Assembly (NCBI GenBank): GCA_033721095.1
Contig: JAWWBG010000157.1
Location: 1-6,110 of the forward strand
Source: JAWWBG01 sp033721095
Lineage (GTDB): Bacteria > Actinomycetota > Nitriliruptoria > Nitriliruptorales > Nitriliruptoraceae
Direction: 5' to 3'
Length of the DNA stretch: 6,110 bases
Position 1 is the stretch's first letter; each line of letters begins with the position of its first letter. Shown one piece after another: positions 1 to 6,110 of the stretch. The notes beneath the pieces were generated by a model, which saw nothing but the letters and a program-made list of their open reading frames with translations, made no database searches and was not told where the DNA came from. A program made the position numbers and the translations under genes.

Positions 1-375
1 CCGCTCGGCGTCGGCGTCGAGACGGGCCGGGTCGGGATCCTGCTCCGCCCGCGCGAACGACATGTCGGCCATCGAGTCGGCGCCGATGACGTGGATGTGC
101 GTGTGGGGGACCTCGAAGCCCGCAACGGCCACGGCGACCCGCTCGTAGTCCCAGGCCTCGTCGATGGCTCGGCCGATGTGCTTGGCGACGGCGTTGCAGT
201 GACGCCAGGTGGCGTCGTCGACATTGATCCAGTGGTCGATCTCGTCGTTGGGGATGACGAGCGTGTGCCCGGGTGTGATGGGGTTGATCGTGAGGATCGC
301 GAAGCAGACGTCGTCGCGCCAGACGAACCGACCGGGGAGGTCGCCGGCGAGGATCATCGAGAACACGCTTGCCAT
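1..375 (-). CDS. HIT-family (histidine triad) nucleotide hydrolase/transferase, 3' end cut by window edge
   Basis: HIT proteins bind purine nucleotides and hydrolyse or transfer nucleotidyl groups (AMP-lysine, AMP-phosphoramidates, dinucleoside polyphosphates) in the cytoplasm. The frame is open from an ATG at 375 to the window edge, giving 125 residues; family members are usually about 130-150, so little is missing. The signature is HTHIHV at residues 91-96, with His93 expected to be the catalytic middle histidine. The N-terminal half has the typical NPITPGHTLVIP block (31-42), which contributes to the nucleotide pocket. The start MASVFSMILAGDLPGRFVW resembles the actinobacterial/mycobacterial HIT subgroup. 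It lacks the CxxC-type zinc cysteines seen near the N-terminus of many HIT proteins; serines occupy those places. A GGAG Shine-Dalgarno five bases before the ATG supports this start. It lies downstream of xthA on the same strand and may be co-transcribed, although a GC hairpin sits between them. The family call is secure; the exact substrate is not. Confidence 0.93.
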   Translation of the reverse strand, partial: MASVFSMILAGDLPGRFVWRDDVCFAILTINPITPGHTLVIPNDEIDHWINVDDATWRHCNAVAKHIGRAIDEAWDYERVAVAVAGFEVPHTHIHVIGADSMADMSFARAEQDPDPARLDADAER

Positions 376-380
376 CGCTG

Positions 381-384
381 CTCC
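381..384 (-). promoter_or_regulatory. Ribosome binding site (GGAG) of the HIT gene
   Basis: Read on the minus strand, GGAG precedes the ATG at 375 with a five-base spacer. It is the only clear Shine-Dalgarno match before any of the starts in this window, and it fixes the HIT start codon. Confidence 0.6.
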
Positions 385-426
385 GTGGTTGGGCGAGTTG
401 GCCGCCAGTCTGCCAGCCCTGCCCAT

Positions 427-450
427 CGGGCCGCGCCGCCATGCGGCCCG
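427..450 (-). terminator. GC-rich hairpin between xthA and the HIT gene (possible terminator or processing site)
   Basis: CGGGCCGC (427-434) and GCGGCCCG (443-450) form a perfect 8-bp stem with an 8-base loop. On the minus strand it begins 14 bases after the xthA stop codon and ends about 50 bases before the HIT start. No T-tract follows on either strand, so it is not a classical intrinsic terminator. GC-rich hairpins without a U-tract have been proposed as terminators in actinobacteria, but attenuation or mRNA processing between the two genes is equally possible. In DNA this GC-rich some stems occur by chance; the placement just after a stop codon is the main argument. Confidence 0.4.
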
Positions 451-464
451 GCCGCGCGTCCGGC

Positions 465-1238
465 TCAGTCTGTCAGGCGTACGAGCAGGGGTGCATGGTC
501 GGATGGCTTGGCCCCCTTGCGGTAGTCGCGCGCGATGCCAACCCACTCCAAGCGGCTCGTGATGGCCGGGCTCGTCAGCGCGAGGTCGATCCGCAGCCCG
601 AGGTTCTTGTGGAAGTGGCCGGCCCGGTAGTCCCACCACGTGTACTCGTGCTCACCGCGTTCCGGCGCGGCCAGGAACGCGTCGGCCAGGTCTCCTGCCG
701 CCTGGATCGCGGCCAGGCGCGTGCGCTCATCGACGGTGACGTGCGTGCCGCCGACGAACTGCTCCGGCGCATACACGTCCTCGTCACGCGGAGCGATGTT
801 GAAGTCACCGGTCACGACCAGGTCACCGTCGAGCGCAGCCACGCGTTCCTGCATCGCGTCGAGGAAGGCCAGCTTGGCGGCGAACATCGGGTCGTCCAGC
901 GTCCGACCGTTGATGACGTAGACGCTGACGACCCGGATGCCGCCGACGACGGCCTCGACCCAGCGTGCCTCGCCGGGGTCAGGCTCGCCCGGCAGGCCGA
1001 TCACCCGATCCTCGACGTCGTGGTCGTCGCGGACGAGGACAGCGACGCCAGCCCACCGGCCGCCGGAATGGTCGACGGACTCGTAGCCGGCCGCCTTGAG
1101 CTCAAGGTGCGGGAACTGCTCGGGGGCGCACTTGGTCTCCTGGAGTGCCACGACGTCAGGGCGGTGCTCGTCGAGCAGCTCGAGGACCCTGGGCATGCGT
1201 GCGTTCAGCGAGTTCACGTTCCAGGTCACGATGAGCAC
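465..1238 (-). CDS. xthA: Exodeoxyribonuclease III / AP endonuclease (XthA)
   Basis: This Mg-dependent enzyme nicks DNA 5' of abasic sites and trims 3' blocking groups in base excision repair; it also has 3'-5' exonuclease activity on duplex DNA. The 257 residues are close to the roughly 268 of the E. coli enzyme and form one endonuclease/exonuclease/phosphatase domain. All landmark residues are present: Asn7 in TWNVNSLNAR, Glu34 in LQETK (metal ligand), Tyr107 in VSVYVING, Asp145 and Asn147 in TGDFNIAP, the WWDYR segment at 201-205, Asp218 in RIDLAL, and Asp247-His248 in PSDHAPL. The start is GTG at 1236-1238. An in-frame TAA lies about ten codons upstream and no other ATG, GTG or TTG intervenes, so the start is forced; TWNVN follows three residues later. 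Only a weak GAAGA-like purine stretch precedes it, without a proper Shine-Dalgarno. It is divergent from the M20 gene and upstream of the HIT gene. Function is secure. Confidence 0.96.
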   Translation of the reverse strand: MLIVTWNVNSLNARMPRVLELLDEHRPDVVALQETKCAPEQFPHLELKAAGYESVDHSGGRWAGVAVLVRDDHDVEDRVIGLPGEPDPGEARWVEAVVGGIRVVSVYVINGRTLDDPMFAAKLAFLDAMQERVAALDGDLVVTGDFNIAPRDEDVYAPEQFVGGTHVTVDERTRLAAIQAAGDLADAFLAAPERGEHEYTWWDYRAGHFHKNLGLRIDLALTSPAITSRLEWVGIARDYRKGAKPSDHAPLLVRLTD

Positions 1239-1331
1239 GGGTTGTCTTCGGTCGGGGCGCCGTCGACGTTACGCGGGAGGCACAGGCGGCCCAGTCGCCG
1301 TCCGGATGCGCCCGGTGCTTTCCTTCGCGGC
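1239..1331. promoter_or_regulatory. Divergent intergenic region between xthA and the M20 peptidase gene
   Basis: These 93 bases must hold the promoters of both divergent genes unless transcription enters from elsewhere. On the minus strand TAACGT (plus-strand ACGTTA at 1266-1271) fits the actinobacterial TAnnnT -10 pattern and would start xthA transcription roughly 20 bases before its GTG. I see no good -35 partner. On the plus strand a TTGTCT at 1242-1247 could be a -35, but no convincing -10 lies at the right spacing. The GGGAGG at 1275-1280 is Shine-Dalgarno-like, but no start codon follows at a usable distance. I see no long inverted repeat or operator-like dyad here. Confidence 0.3.
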
Positions 1332-2489
1332 ATGAGCAGAGCCTCCGACCAGGTCCTCGAGCACCTGCGCACCCTCGTCGGCTTCGACACGACCTCGAGC
1401 CGACCGAACCGGCCGTTGATCGACCATGTGGCCGACGTGCTCGCCGACGTCGCCGAGGTGGCCGTCCTCGATGACCTCGAACAGGAGGGCAAGGCCAGCC
1501 TGCTCGCCACGATCGGGCCTGAGGAGTCAGGTGGAATCGTGCTGTCGGGGCACAGCGACTGCGTTCCCGTCGACGGCCAGCAGTGGAACCGCGACCCGTT
1601 CGCGATGGAGGTCGTCGGGGATCGTGCCATCGGGCGGGGCACCAGTGACATGAAGGGGTTCCTGGCGGTGGTCCTCGCAGCAGCTCCGGCCCTGGCGGCC
1701 GCCGGGCTGCGGCGGCCCGTCCACATCGCGATCTCACACGACGAGGAGCTGGGCGCCCTGAGCGCGGGCATGCTGGCCAAGGAGCTCCTGCCGCATGAAC
1801 CCGTCCTCGCCATCGTCGGTGAGCCGACACGCATGCGCATCGTCGCCGGCCACAAGGGCGTCCGCGGGTTCCGGGCAACCATCACCGGTCGCGCGGGACA
1901 CTCGAGTCGTCCGGCAGAGGGCGCGAACGCCGCCATCGCGGCCGCCCGGCTCGTCACGTTCATCGACGACCTGGCCGGCGAGGTTGCCGCGATGCCCGGC
2001 GACGACCGGTTCGATCCGCCGTTCACGACCTTCGGCGTCGGCCGGATCGAGGGCGGTGCCGCCCTCAACGTCATCCCCCAGCAAGCCGAGGTGCTGTTCG
2101 AATATCGGCCCGTGCCCGACGACGACACCGACGAGTACGAGCAGCGGATCCGGATGCACGTGGCCGACGTGCTGCTGCCCACCTTGCAAGCCACCGCGCC
2201 AGAGGCGGACATCGACATCTTCGCCTGGCCGCCCCTGCCCTCCCTGCGCCCCTTCGAGGATCTCGACGCGGCCGCGGCCCTCGCGGCGATCGCGCCGGGC
2301 CAGCCCCAGGACGGGACGGCGGCGTTCGGTACGGACGGCGGGCACTTCGCGGCAGCCGGGATTCCCACGGTGATCCTCGGTCCCGGCGACATCGCCGACG
2401 CCCACACGGCCAACGAGTCGATCGACCTGGCCGAGCTGGCCGAAGCCGAGAACCTGCTTGGCCGCGTGGCGGACTGGGCAACCAGCTGA
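1332..2489 (+). CDS. M20-family metallopeptidase, acetylornithine deacetylase (ArgE)-like
   Basis: This is a dinuclear-zinc cytoplasmic amidohydrolase that removes an acyl group from an amino acid or similar amine. The 385 residues match ArgE, DapE and CPG2-type enzymes in length. The catalytic domain is split by a dimerisation domain at about 178-290. Metal-site and catalytic residues are visible: His74 and Asp76 in SGHSDCVPVD, bridging Asp106 in GTSDMKGF, general base Glu138 and ligand Glu139 in HDEEL, Glu164 in IVGEPT, and His358 in ADAHTANESI. His190 in GRAGHSSRPAEGANA is the lid-domain histidine. The blocks GTSDMKGF, HKGVRGF and VILGPGDI...H favour the ArgE branch over DapE. ArgE normally has TEA before the C-terminal glycine-rich block; here it is TDGGHF. 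The ATG at 1332 is the only plausible start; in-frame upstream sequence is antisense to xthA, with only a remote TTG at 1242. There is no clear Shine-Dalgarno and no arginine gene nearby, so the true substrate is uncertain. It converges on mfd with a 12-base gap. Confidence 0.9.
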   Translation: MSRASDQVLEHLRTLVGFDTTSSRPNRPLIDHVADVLADVAEVAVLDDLEQEGKASLLATIGPEESGGIVLSGHSDCVPVDGQQWNRDPFAMEVVGDRAIGRGTSDMKGFLAVVLAAAPALAAAGLRRPVHIAISHDEELGALSAGMLAKELLPHEPVLAIVGEPTRMRIVAGHKGVRGFRATITGRAGHSSRPAEGANAAIAAARLVTFIDDLAGEVAAMPGDDRFDPPFTTFGVGRIEGGAALNVIPQQAEVLFEYRPVPDDDTDEYEQRIRMHVADVLLPTLQATAPEADIDIFAWPPLPSLRPFEDLDAAAALAAIAPGQPQDGTAAFGTDGGHFAAAGIPTVILGPGDIADAHTANESIDLAELAEAENLLGRVADWATS

Positions 2490-2501
2490 GCCCAGCAGTC
2501 C

Positions 2502-5500
2502 TCAGGCGAGGAGGCCACCGAGCGTTCGAGCGGTCCAACCAACGAGGTCATCGGGCCACGGCGTCGGGACCGGGAGGACCAGGGGGCCCTCCGGGGCCGT
2601 CCACGAACCCCCGGAATGGTCGCGTTGCAGCCGCACCTGCTGGCTGTCCGCGAGGGCCACCGGCTGCACACGGAGCCGGCCTGCCCCGGTGATCGAGAGC
2701 TCCTCGATCCCCCAGCGCCGCATGGCCGCCTTGAGGGCCGTGATGGCCAACAGGCGTTCGGCGGCCGTGGGCAGCGGCCCGAACCGGTCCTGGAGCTCGT
2801 CGCGCATCGACCGGACGCCGGCTGCGTCGCGGACGGCCGCGATGCGCTTGTAGAGGTCCAGCCGCTGGCGATCGTCGGTGACCCAGCCGTGGGGCAGGTT
2901 GGCCTCGACCGGGATCTCGACGCGCAGCTCGGCTTCCTCGACCATCGGCTCGCCCGTGAGGTCGGCGACCTCCTCGCGCAGGAGGGTCGCGAACATGTCG
3001 AAGCCAACGGCGGCGACGTGACCGGACTGCTCGGCGCCGACGACGTTGCCGGCGCCGCGAATCTCGAGGTCACGAATGGCGATCCCGAGCCCCGAACCGA
3101 GGGAGCTGTGATCGGCGATGGTCGCCAGCCGCTCGTAGGCCTGCTCGGTCAGGCTCGCACCCGGCGGGTGGAGGAAGTACGCGTACCCGCGCACGCTGGA
3201 CCGGCCGACCCTCCCCCGCAGCTGGTGGAGCTGGGACAGCCCCAGCAGGTCGGCCCGCTCGATGATCAGGGTGTTGGCGTTGGGGATGTCGAGGCCCGAC
3301 TCGATGATCGTCGTGCAGACGAGCACGTCGATCTCGCGCTCCCAGAACCGAATCATGACCTGCTCGAGGGCGTGCTCGTCCATCTGCCCGTGGGCCACCG
3401 CGATCCGCGCACCGGGCACGAGCTGCCGCAGGTGCTCGGCGACGGAGTGGATGGTCGACACCTGGTTGTGGACGTGGAAGACCTGGCCGTCCCGCAACAG
3501 CTCACGGCGGATGGCCAGGGCGACCTGGTCGTCGTCGTACTCGCTGACGACCGTCACGACGGGTTGCCGGTCCTCGGGCGGGGTCTCGATGGTGGACAGG
3601 TCGCGGATGCCGCCGATGGCCATCTCCATGGTCCGCGGAATGGGCGTGGCGGTCATCGAGAGCACGTCCACGTTCGTACGCAGGTGCTTGAGGCGCTCCT
3701 TCTGGGACACGCCGAAGCGCTGTTCCTCGTCGACGACGACCAACCCGAGCCGTTTCCAGGCCACCGACGTCGCCAGCAACGCGTGCGTGCCGATGCAGAT
3801 GTCGACGGTGCCGGCCGCGACGCCGTCGAGGATCTCGCGGCGCTCGGCGTCGCTGACGAATCGGCTGAGCATCCGCACGTCGACCGGGAACCCGGCGAAT
3901 CGTTCGCGGAAGGTCTCGAAGTGCTGCTGTGCGAGGATCGTGGTGGGCACGAGCACCGCGACCTGCATGCCGTCGAAGACTGCTTTGCCGGCCGCGCGCA
4001 CGGCGACCTCGGTCTTGCCGAACCCGACGTCGCCGCACAGGAGCCGGTCCATCGGCACCGGGGCCTCCATGTCGCGCTTGATCTCGTCGATCACCGTCAG
4101 CTGGTCGTCGGTCTCGCGATGGGCGAACGAGTCCTCGAGCTCCTGCTGCATGGCACCGTCGGGGCTGAAGGCGTGCCCGGGGCTGTGCATCCGGGCGGCG
4201 TAGAGGCGGATCAGCTCGGCCGCGATGTCGCGGACGGCGCCGCGGGCTCGCGACTTGGCGCGTTCCCAGGCGCGGCCACCCAGCCGCATCGGGTTGGGCG
4301 GATCACCGCCCTGGTAGCGGGCGAGTGCGTCGACCTGGTCGGCCGGGACGTACAGCGAGTCGTCGCCGGCGTATTCGACGAGCACGTAGTCGCGGGTGAT
4401 CACGTCGCCCGTCGGCGTGCGCAGCTCTCGGGTGACCATGCCGCCGAACCGGCCGACGCCATGGGTGCGGTGGACGACGGCGTCGCCGGGTTGGAGGGTC
4501 GAGACGGTGTCGGCGGCGGCGCGCCGAGCGCCCATCCTCCGTGTGGCCCGCCGGCGCCGAGGACCGAAGACATCCAGGTCGCCCAACAGCGCGAGTCCGA
4601 GGGCGTCCGACCGGAAGCCCTGCCGGAAACGACTCGTGACGATCTCGACCCGGGCTGGACTGTCCGGGCCCACCTCATCCACGAGGCTGGCGGCAACCGC
4701 GTTCTCCCCGAGGACGTCGCGGAGTCGGCGTGAGGACCCCTCGTTGGAGGTCGACACGATGACGCGACGTCCGTCTGCGAGCTGGCCCCGGAGCCGTTCG
4801 GCGAGCGTGGTCACGTCCCCACGGAACGACTCCCAGGGGCTCGCCTCGACGTCCATCGCGAACGGCGAGAAGATCGTCGTCGGCCGGCCGAGGTCCGTGA
4901 GCTGCTCGAACTCGGCGAACCCGGCATCCTCCGGTCGGTGCCCGGCGGCGGTTTCCCACGCGACTTCGAGCAGCGTTTCGGCCTCGACACGGAGGGCGTC
5001 CGCGCGCTGCGCCGCCAGCTCGGGGTCGAGGATGGCAATGGCACCGGCGTCGCCCAGGAAGTCGGGCAGGAGCGCCGGCCGGGGGTGGAGCAGGGTCGTG
5101 AGGGACTCGGCGCCCTCGAAGGCGATGCCGTCGGCCAACATGCCCAGCTGTTCGCGCAGCGTCGGATGGGCGCGCGCGAGCTCGGCGGCGCGCTCGCGAG
5201 CGGCCTGGTTGAGCACCAGCTCGCGGGCCGGATCGATCTGGACGTGCTCGACCGGGCCGATCGTTCGCTGGTCGGCCACCGAGAACGTCCGCAGCGACTC
5301 GATGTCGTCGCCCCAGAACTCGATGCGGGTCGCGTGTTCTGCCGCGGTCGCAAAAACGTCGATGATCCCGCCACGGACGGCGAACTCGCCGCGCGACTCG
5401 ACCTGCGGGGATCGGACGTAGCCGAGTCCGGCGAGGTCGTCGACCAGCTGCTCGAACGAACCCTCGTACGGGATCGACAACCTGATGGGGCGCCGCTGAC

Positions 5501-5924
5501 CCAGTGCCGGATCCATCGGTTGGAGCGCGGCCCGGACGGGTGCAACGACGGCCGCGAGCTCGTGCGGATGTGCGCCCGGGTCGACGAGCCGGTCGAGGAC
5601 TGCAAGGCGCTGCCCCACCGTGGCCGGTTGGGGTGACAGGCGCTCGTGCGGGAGGGTTTCCCACGCCGGAAAGACCGCCACGCGATCCGCCCCGAGGAAG
5701 GCTGCGATGCCGTCGGCGACGTCCTCGGCATCCGAGGTGCGAGGCACGACGACCAGGAGGGGTGAGCGCCGTTCCGCCAACAGGGCCAGCAGGAGCCCAC
5801 GAGTCGCGGCCGGGGCGCCGATGACCGGGTCGTCGAGGAGCTCGTCGAAGCGTTCCCGGGCAGGCGAAAGCACCCCACCCAGCGGCCCGAGGGGGGGTGC
5901 GTCGACCGTCTGCTCTTTTGTCAC
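2502..5924 (-). CDS. mfd: Transcription-repair coupling factor Mfd
   Basis: Mfd is a DNA translocase that binds RNA polymerase stalled at lesions, pushes it off the template and recruits UvrA for nucleotide excision repair. The 1140 residues are full length (E. coli has 1148). Domains in order: a UvrB-like N-terminal module (about 40-240) with WETLPHERLSP at 88-98 and GEFAVRGGIIDVF at 179-191; a variable region to about 450; an arginine-rich linker (455-468); the RNA-polymerase interaction domain with VVHRTHGVGRFGG at 483-495 and LVEYAGDDSLYVPADQVD at 515-532; superfamily 2 helicase lobes with Walker A GDVGFGKTE (631-639), VDEEQRFG (731-738), TATPIPRT (758-765), TTIIESGLDIPNANT (871-885) and QLRGRVGRSS (901-910); the translocation motif RDLEIRGAGNVVGAEQSGH (951-969); and a C-terminal autoinhibitory domain. 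The start is a GTG at 5922-5924 with no clear Shine-Dalgarno; Val18 (GTG at 5871-5873) is an alternative. The first GTG is favoured because it opens the frame right after the dyad. The function is certain. Confidence 0.98.
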   Translation of the reverse strand: MTKEQTVDAPPLGPLGGVLSPARERFDELLDDPVIGAPAATRGLLLALLAERRSPLLVVVPRTSDAEDVADGIAAFLGADRVAVFPAWETLPHERLSPQPATVGQRLAVLDRLVDPGAHPHELAAVVAPVRAALQPMDPALGQRRPIRLSIPYEGSFEQLVDDLAGLGYVRSPQVESRGEFAVRGGIIDVFATAAEHATRIEFWGDDIESLRTFSVADQRTIGPVEHVQIDPARELVLNQAARERAAELARAHPTLREQLGMLADGIAFEGAESLTTLLHPRPALLPDFLGDAGAIAILDPELAAQRADALRVEAETLLEVAWETAAGHRPEDAGFAEFEQLTDLGRPTTIFSPFAMDVEASPWESFRGDVTTLAERLRGQLADGRRVIVSTSNEGSSRRLRDVLGENAVAASLVDEVGPDSPARVEIVTSRFRQGFRSDALGLALLGDLDVFGPRRRRATRRMGARRAAADTVSTLQPGDAVVHRTHGVGRFGGMVTRELRTPTGDVITRDYVLVEYAGDDSLYVPADQVDALARYQGGDPPNPMRLGGRAWERAKSRARGAVRDIAAELIRLYAARMHSPGHAFSPDGAMQQELEDSFAHRETDDQLTVIDEIKRDMEAPVPMDRLLCGDVGFGKTEVAVRAAGKAVFDGMQVAVLVPTTILAQQHFETFRERFAGFPVDVRMLSRFVSDAERREILDGVAAGTVDICIGTHALLATSVAWKRLGLVVVDEEQRFGVSQKERLKHLRTNVDVLSMTATPIPRTMEMAIGGIRDLSTIETPPEDRQPVVTVVSEYDDDQVALAIRRELLRDGQVFHVHNQVSTIHSVAEHLRQLVPGARIAVAHGQMDEHALEQVMIRFWEREIDVLVCTTIIESGLDIPNANTLIIERADLLGLSQLHQLRGRVGRSSVRGYAYFLHPPGASLTEQAYERLATIADHSSLGSGLGIAIRDLEIRGAGNVVGAEQSGHVAAVGFDMFATLLREEVADLTGEPMVEEAELRVEIPVEANLPHGWVTDDRQRLDLYKRIAAVRDAAGVRSMRDELQDRFGPLPTAAERLLAITALKAAMRRWGIEELSITGAGRLRVQPVALADSQQVRLQRDHSGGSWTAPEGPLVLPVPTPWPDDLVGWTARTLGGLLA

Positions 5925-5930
5925 GCTGCG

Positions 5931-5954
5931 CCGGGTGTTCGCGCGATCACCCGG
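5931..5954. promoter_or_regulatory. 24-base near-perfect dyad immediately upstream of the mfd start
   Basis: The outer arms CCGGGTG (5931-5937) and CACCCGG (5948-5954) are perfect reverse complements, and the centre TCGCGCGA (5939-5946) is itself palindromic. Only the symmetric pair 5938/5947 (T opposite T) breaks the symmetry, so 22 of 24 positions match. The dyad occupies most of the 39-base gap between the upstream gene's stop and the mfd GTG, and ends six bases before that GTG. It could be an operator, a weak terminator or attenuator hairpin without a U-tract, or an RNA structure that covers the ribosome-binding region. Which of these is right cannot be told from the sequence. Confidence 0.45.
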
Positions 5955-5963
5955 ACTTGTGGG

Positions 5964-6110
5964 CTACCGGAACTCCTTCCCCGGTTGGGGGACCACGCCC
6001 TTGGGCATGGGGACGTCGCGGTTGAGGGCGCGGAGCTTCTTCTCGAGCTTGGGAACCTCGGTCTTGGACAGTCGCCGGGGCATCTTCATGAGGTGGGAGG
6101 TCAGCTTGTC
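5964..6110 (-). CDS. C-terminal end of an unidentified protein, cut by window edge
   Basis: The frame is open from the right window edge to a TAG at 5964-5966 and supplies the last 48 residues of a protein whose start lies outside. Nearly every codon ends in G or C, as in the neighbouring genes, so I take it as real coding sequence. The tail is basic and lysine-rich (nine lysines), with a likely amphipathic helix LSKTEVPKLEKKLRALNRD, followed by a proline-rich, probably extended end (VPMPKGVVPQPGKEFR). I do not recognise the family. It is not the C-terminus of peptidyl-tRNA hydrolase, a frequent mfd neighbour, as far as I can judge. It lies 39 bases upstream of mfd on the same strand, so co-transcription is possible, but the dyad between them may separate or modulate the two. 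Its stop codon is in the same frame as mfd, with 13 sense codons between. Confidence 0.7.
   Translation of the reverse strand, partial: DKLTSHLMKMPRRLSKTEVPKLEKKLRALNRDVPMPKGVVPQPGKEFR

Noticed and set aside
455..468. Not a nucleotide position but residues 455-468 of Mfd: an arginine-rich stretch considered as an unusual insertion.
   Set aside because: A basic linker just before the RNA-polymerase interaction domain is also present in E. coli and Bacillus Mfd, so this is a family feature and not a novelty.
1242..1247. TTGTCT considered as the -35 box of a promoter for the M20 gene.
   Set aside because: No TAnnnT-like -10 is found at 16-19 bases spacing, and a single hexamer match is not enough evidence.
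369..2489. A 706-codon plus-strand open frame that reads through the antisense of xthA and continues in frame into the M20 gene.
   Set aside because: Its first 321 codons lie mostly opposite xthA, which has every catalytic motif of its family. Homology to M20 enzymes begins only near the ATG at 1332. Long stop-free antisense frames are normal in DNA this rich in GC.
2486..2505. A short inverted repeat CTGAG/CTCAG over the convergent M20 and mfd stop codons, considered as a bidirectional terminator.
   Set aside because: The stem has only five pairs with a ten-base loop, no T-tract follows on either strand, and a competing GCTG/CAGC pairing exists. This is expected by chance.
1226..3073. A 615-codon minus-strand open frame covering the antisense of the M20 gene and part of mfd in another frame.
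   Set aside because: The product is low-complexity and rich in Ser, Arg and Pro, typical of a shadow frame, and it conflicts with two well-supported genes.
2616..4733. A 705-codon plus-strand open frame antisense to mfd.
   Set aside because: It is wholly inside mfd, whose frame encodes intact helicase and RNA-polymerase interaction motifs. The predicted product (rich in D, G, V, H and R) has no recognisable domain; it is a GC-rich shadow frame.

Overview
This is GC-rich, densely packed DNA from a bacterial chromosome. The GC-heavy third codon positions, the GTG starts and the style of the proteins point to Actinomycetota. The HIT protein in particular has the N-terminal sequence style of the mycobacterial/actinobacterial HIT subfamily. 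A deep-branching class such as Acidimicrobiia or Nitriliruptoria is possible, but one window cannot decide it. There are no mobile elements, CRISPR arrays, tRNA or rRNA genes and no sign of recent transfer; the content looks like ordinary core housekeeping DNA.

Layout from left to right. (1) On the minus strand, positions 1-375 hold most of a HIT-family nucleotide-binding hydrolase, cut at its C-terminus by the window edge. (2) Upstream of it on the same strand, 465-1238 encode exodeoxyribonuclease III (XthA); an 89-base gap between the two carries a strong GC hairpin. (3) A 93-base divergent intergenic region separates xthA from a plus-strand gene at 1332-2489, an ArgE-like M20 metallopeptidase. 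(4) That gene converges, with only 12 bases between stop codons, on a full-length mfd (transcription-repair coupling factor) on the minus strand, 2502-5924. (5) Upstream of mfd, 39 bases away and also on the minus strand, is the C-terminal tail of an unidentified protein cut by the right edge. The gap holds a near-perfect 24-base dyad immediately before the mfd GTG start.

The functional theme is DNA maintenance. Mfd removes RNA polymerase stalled at lesions and recruits the UvrABC machinery; XthA cleaves abasic sites in base excision repair. The HIT hydrolase and the M20 deacylase are metabolic enzymes with no evident link to repair. I see no novel multi-gene system. The points most worth a second look are the dyad at the mfd start, the substrate of the isolated ArgE-like enzyme, and the start-codon choices of mfd and xthA, neither of which has a clear Shine-Dalgarno sequence.
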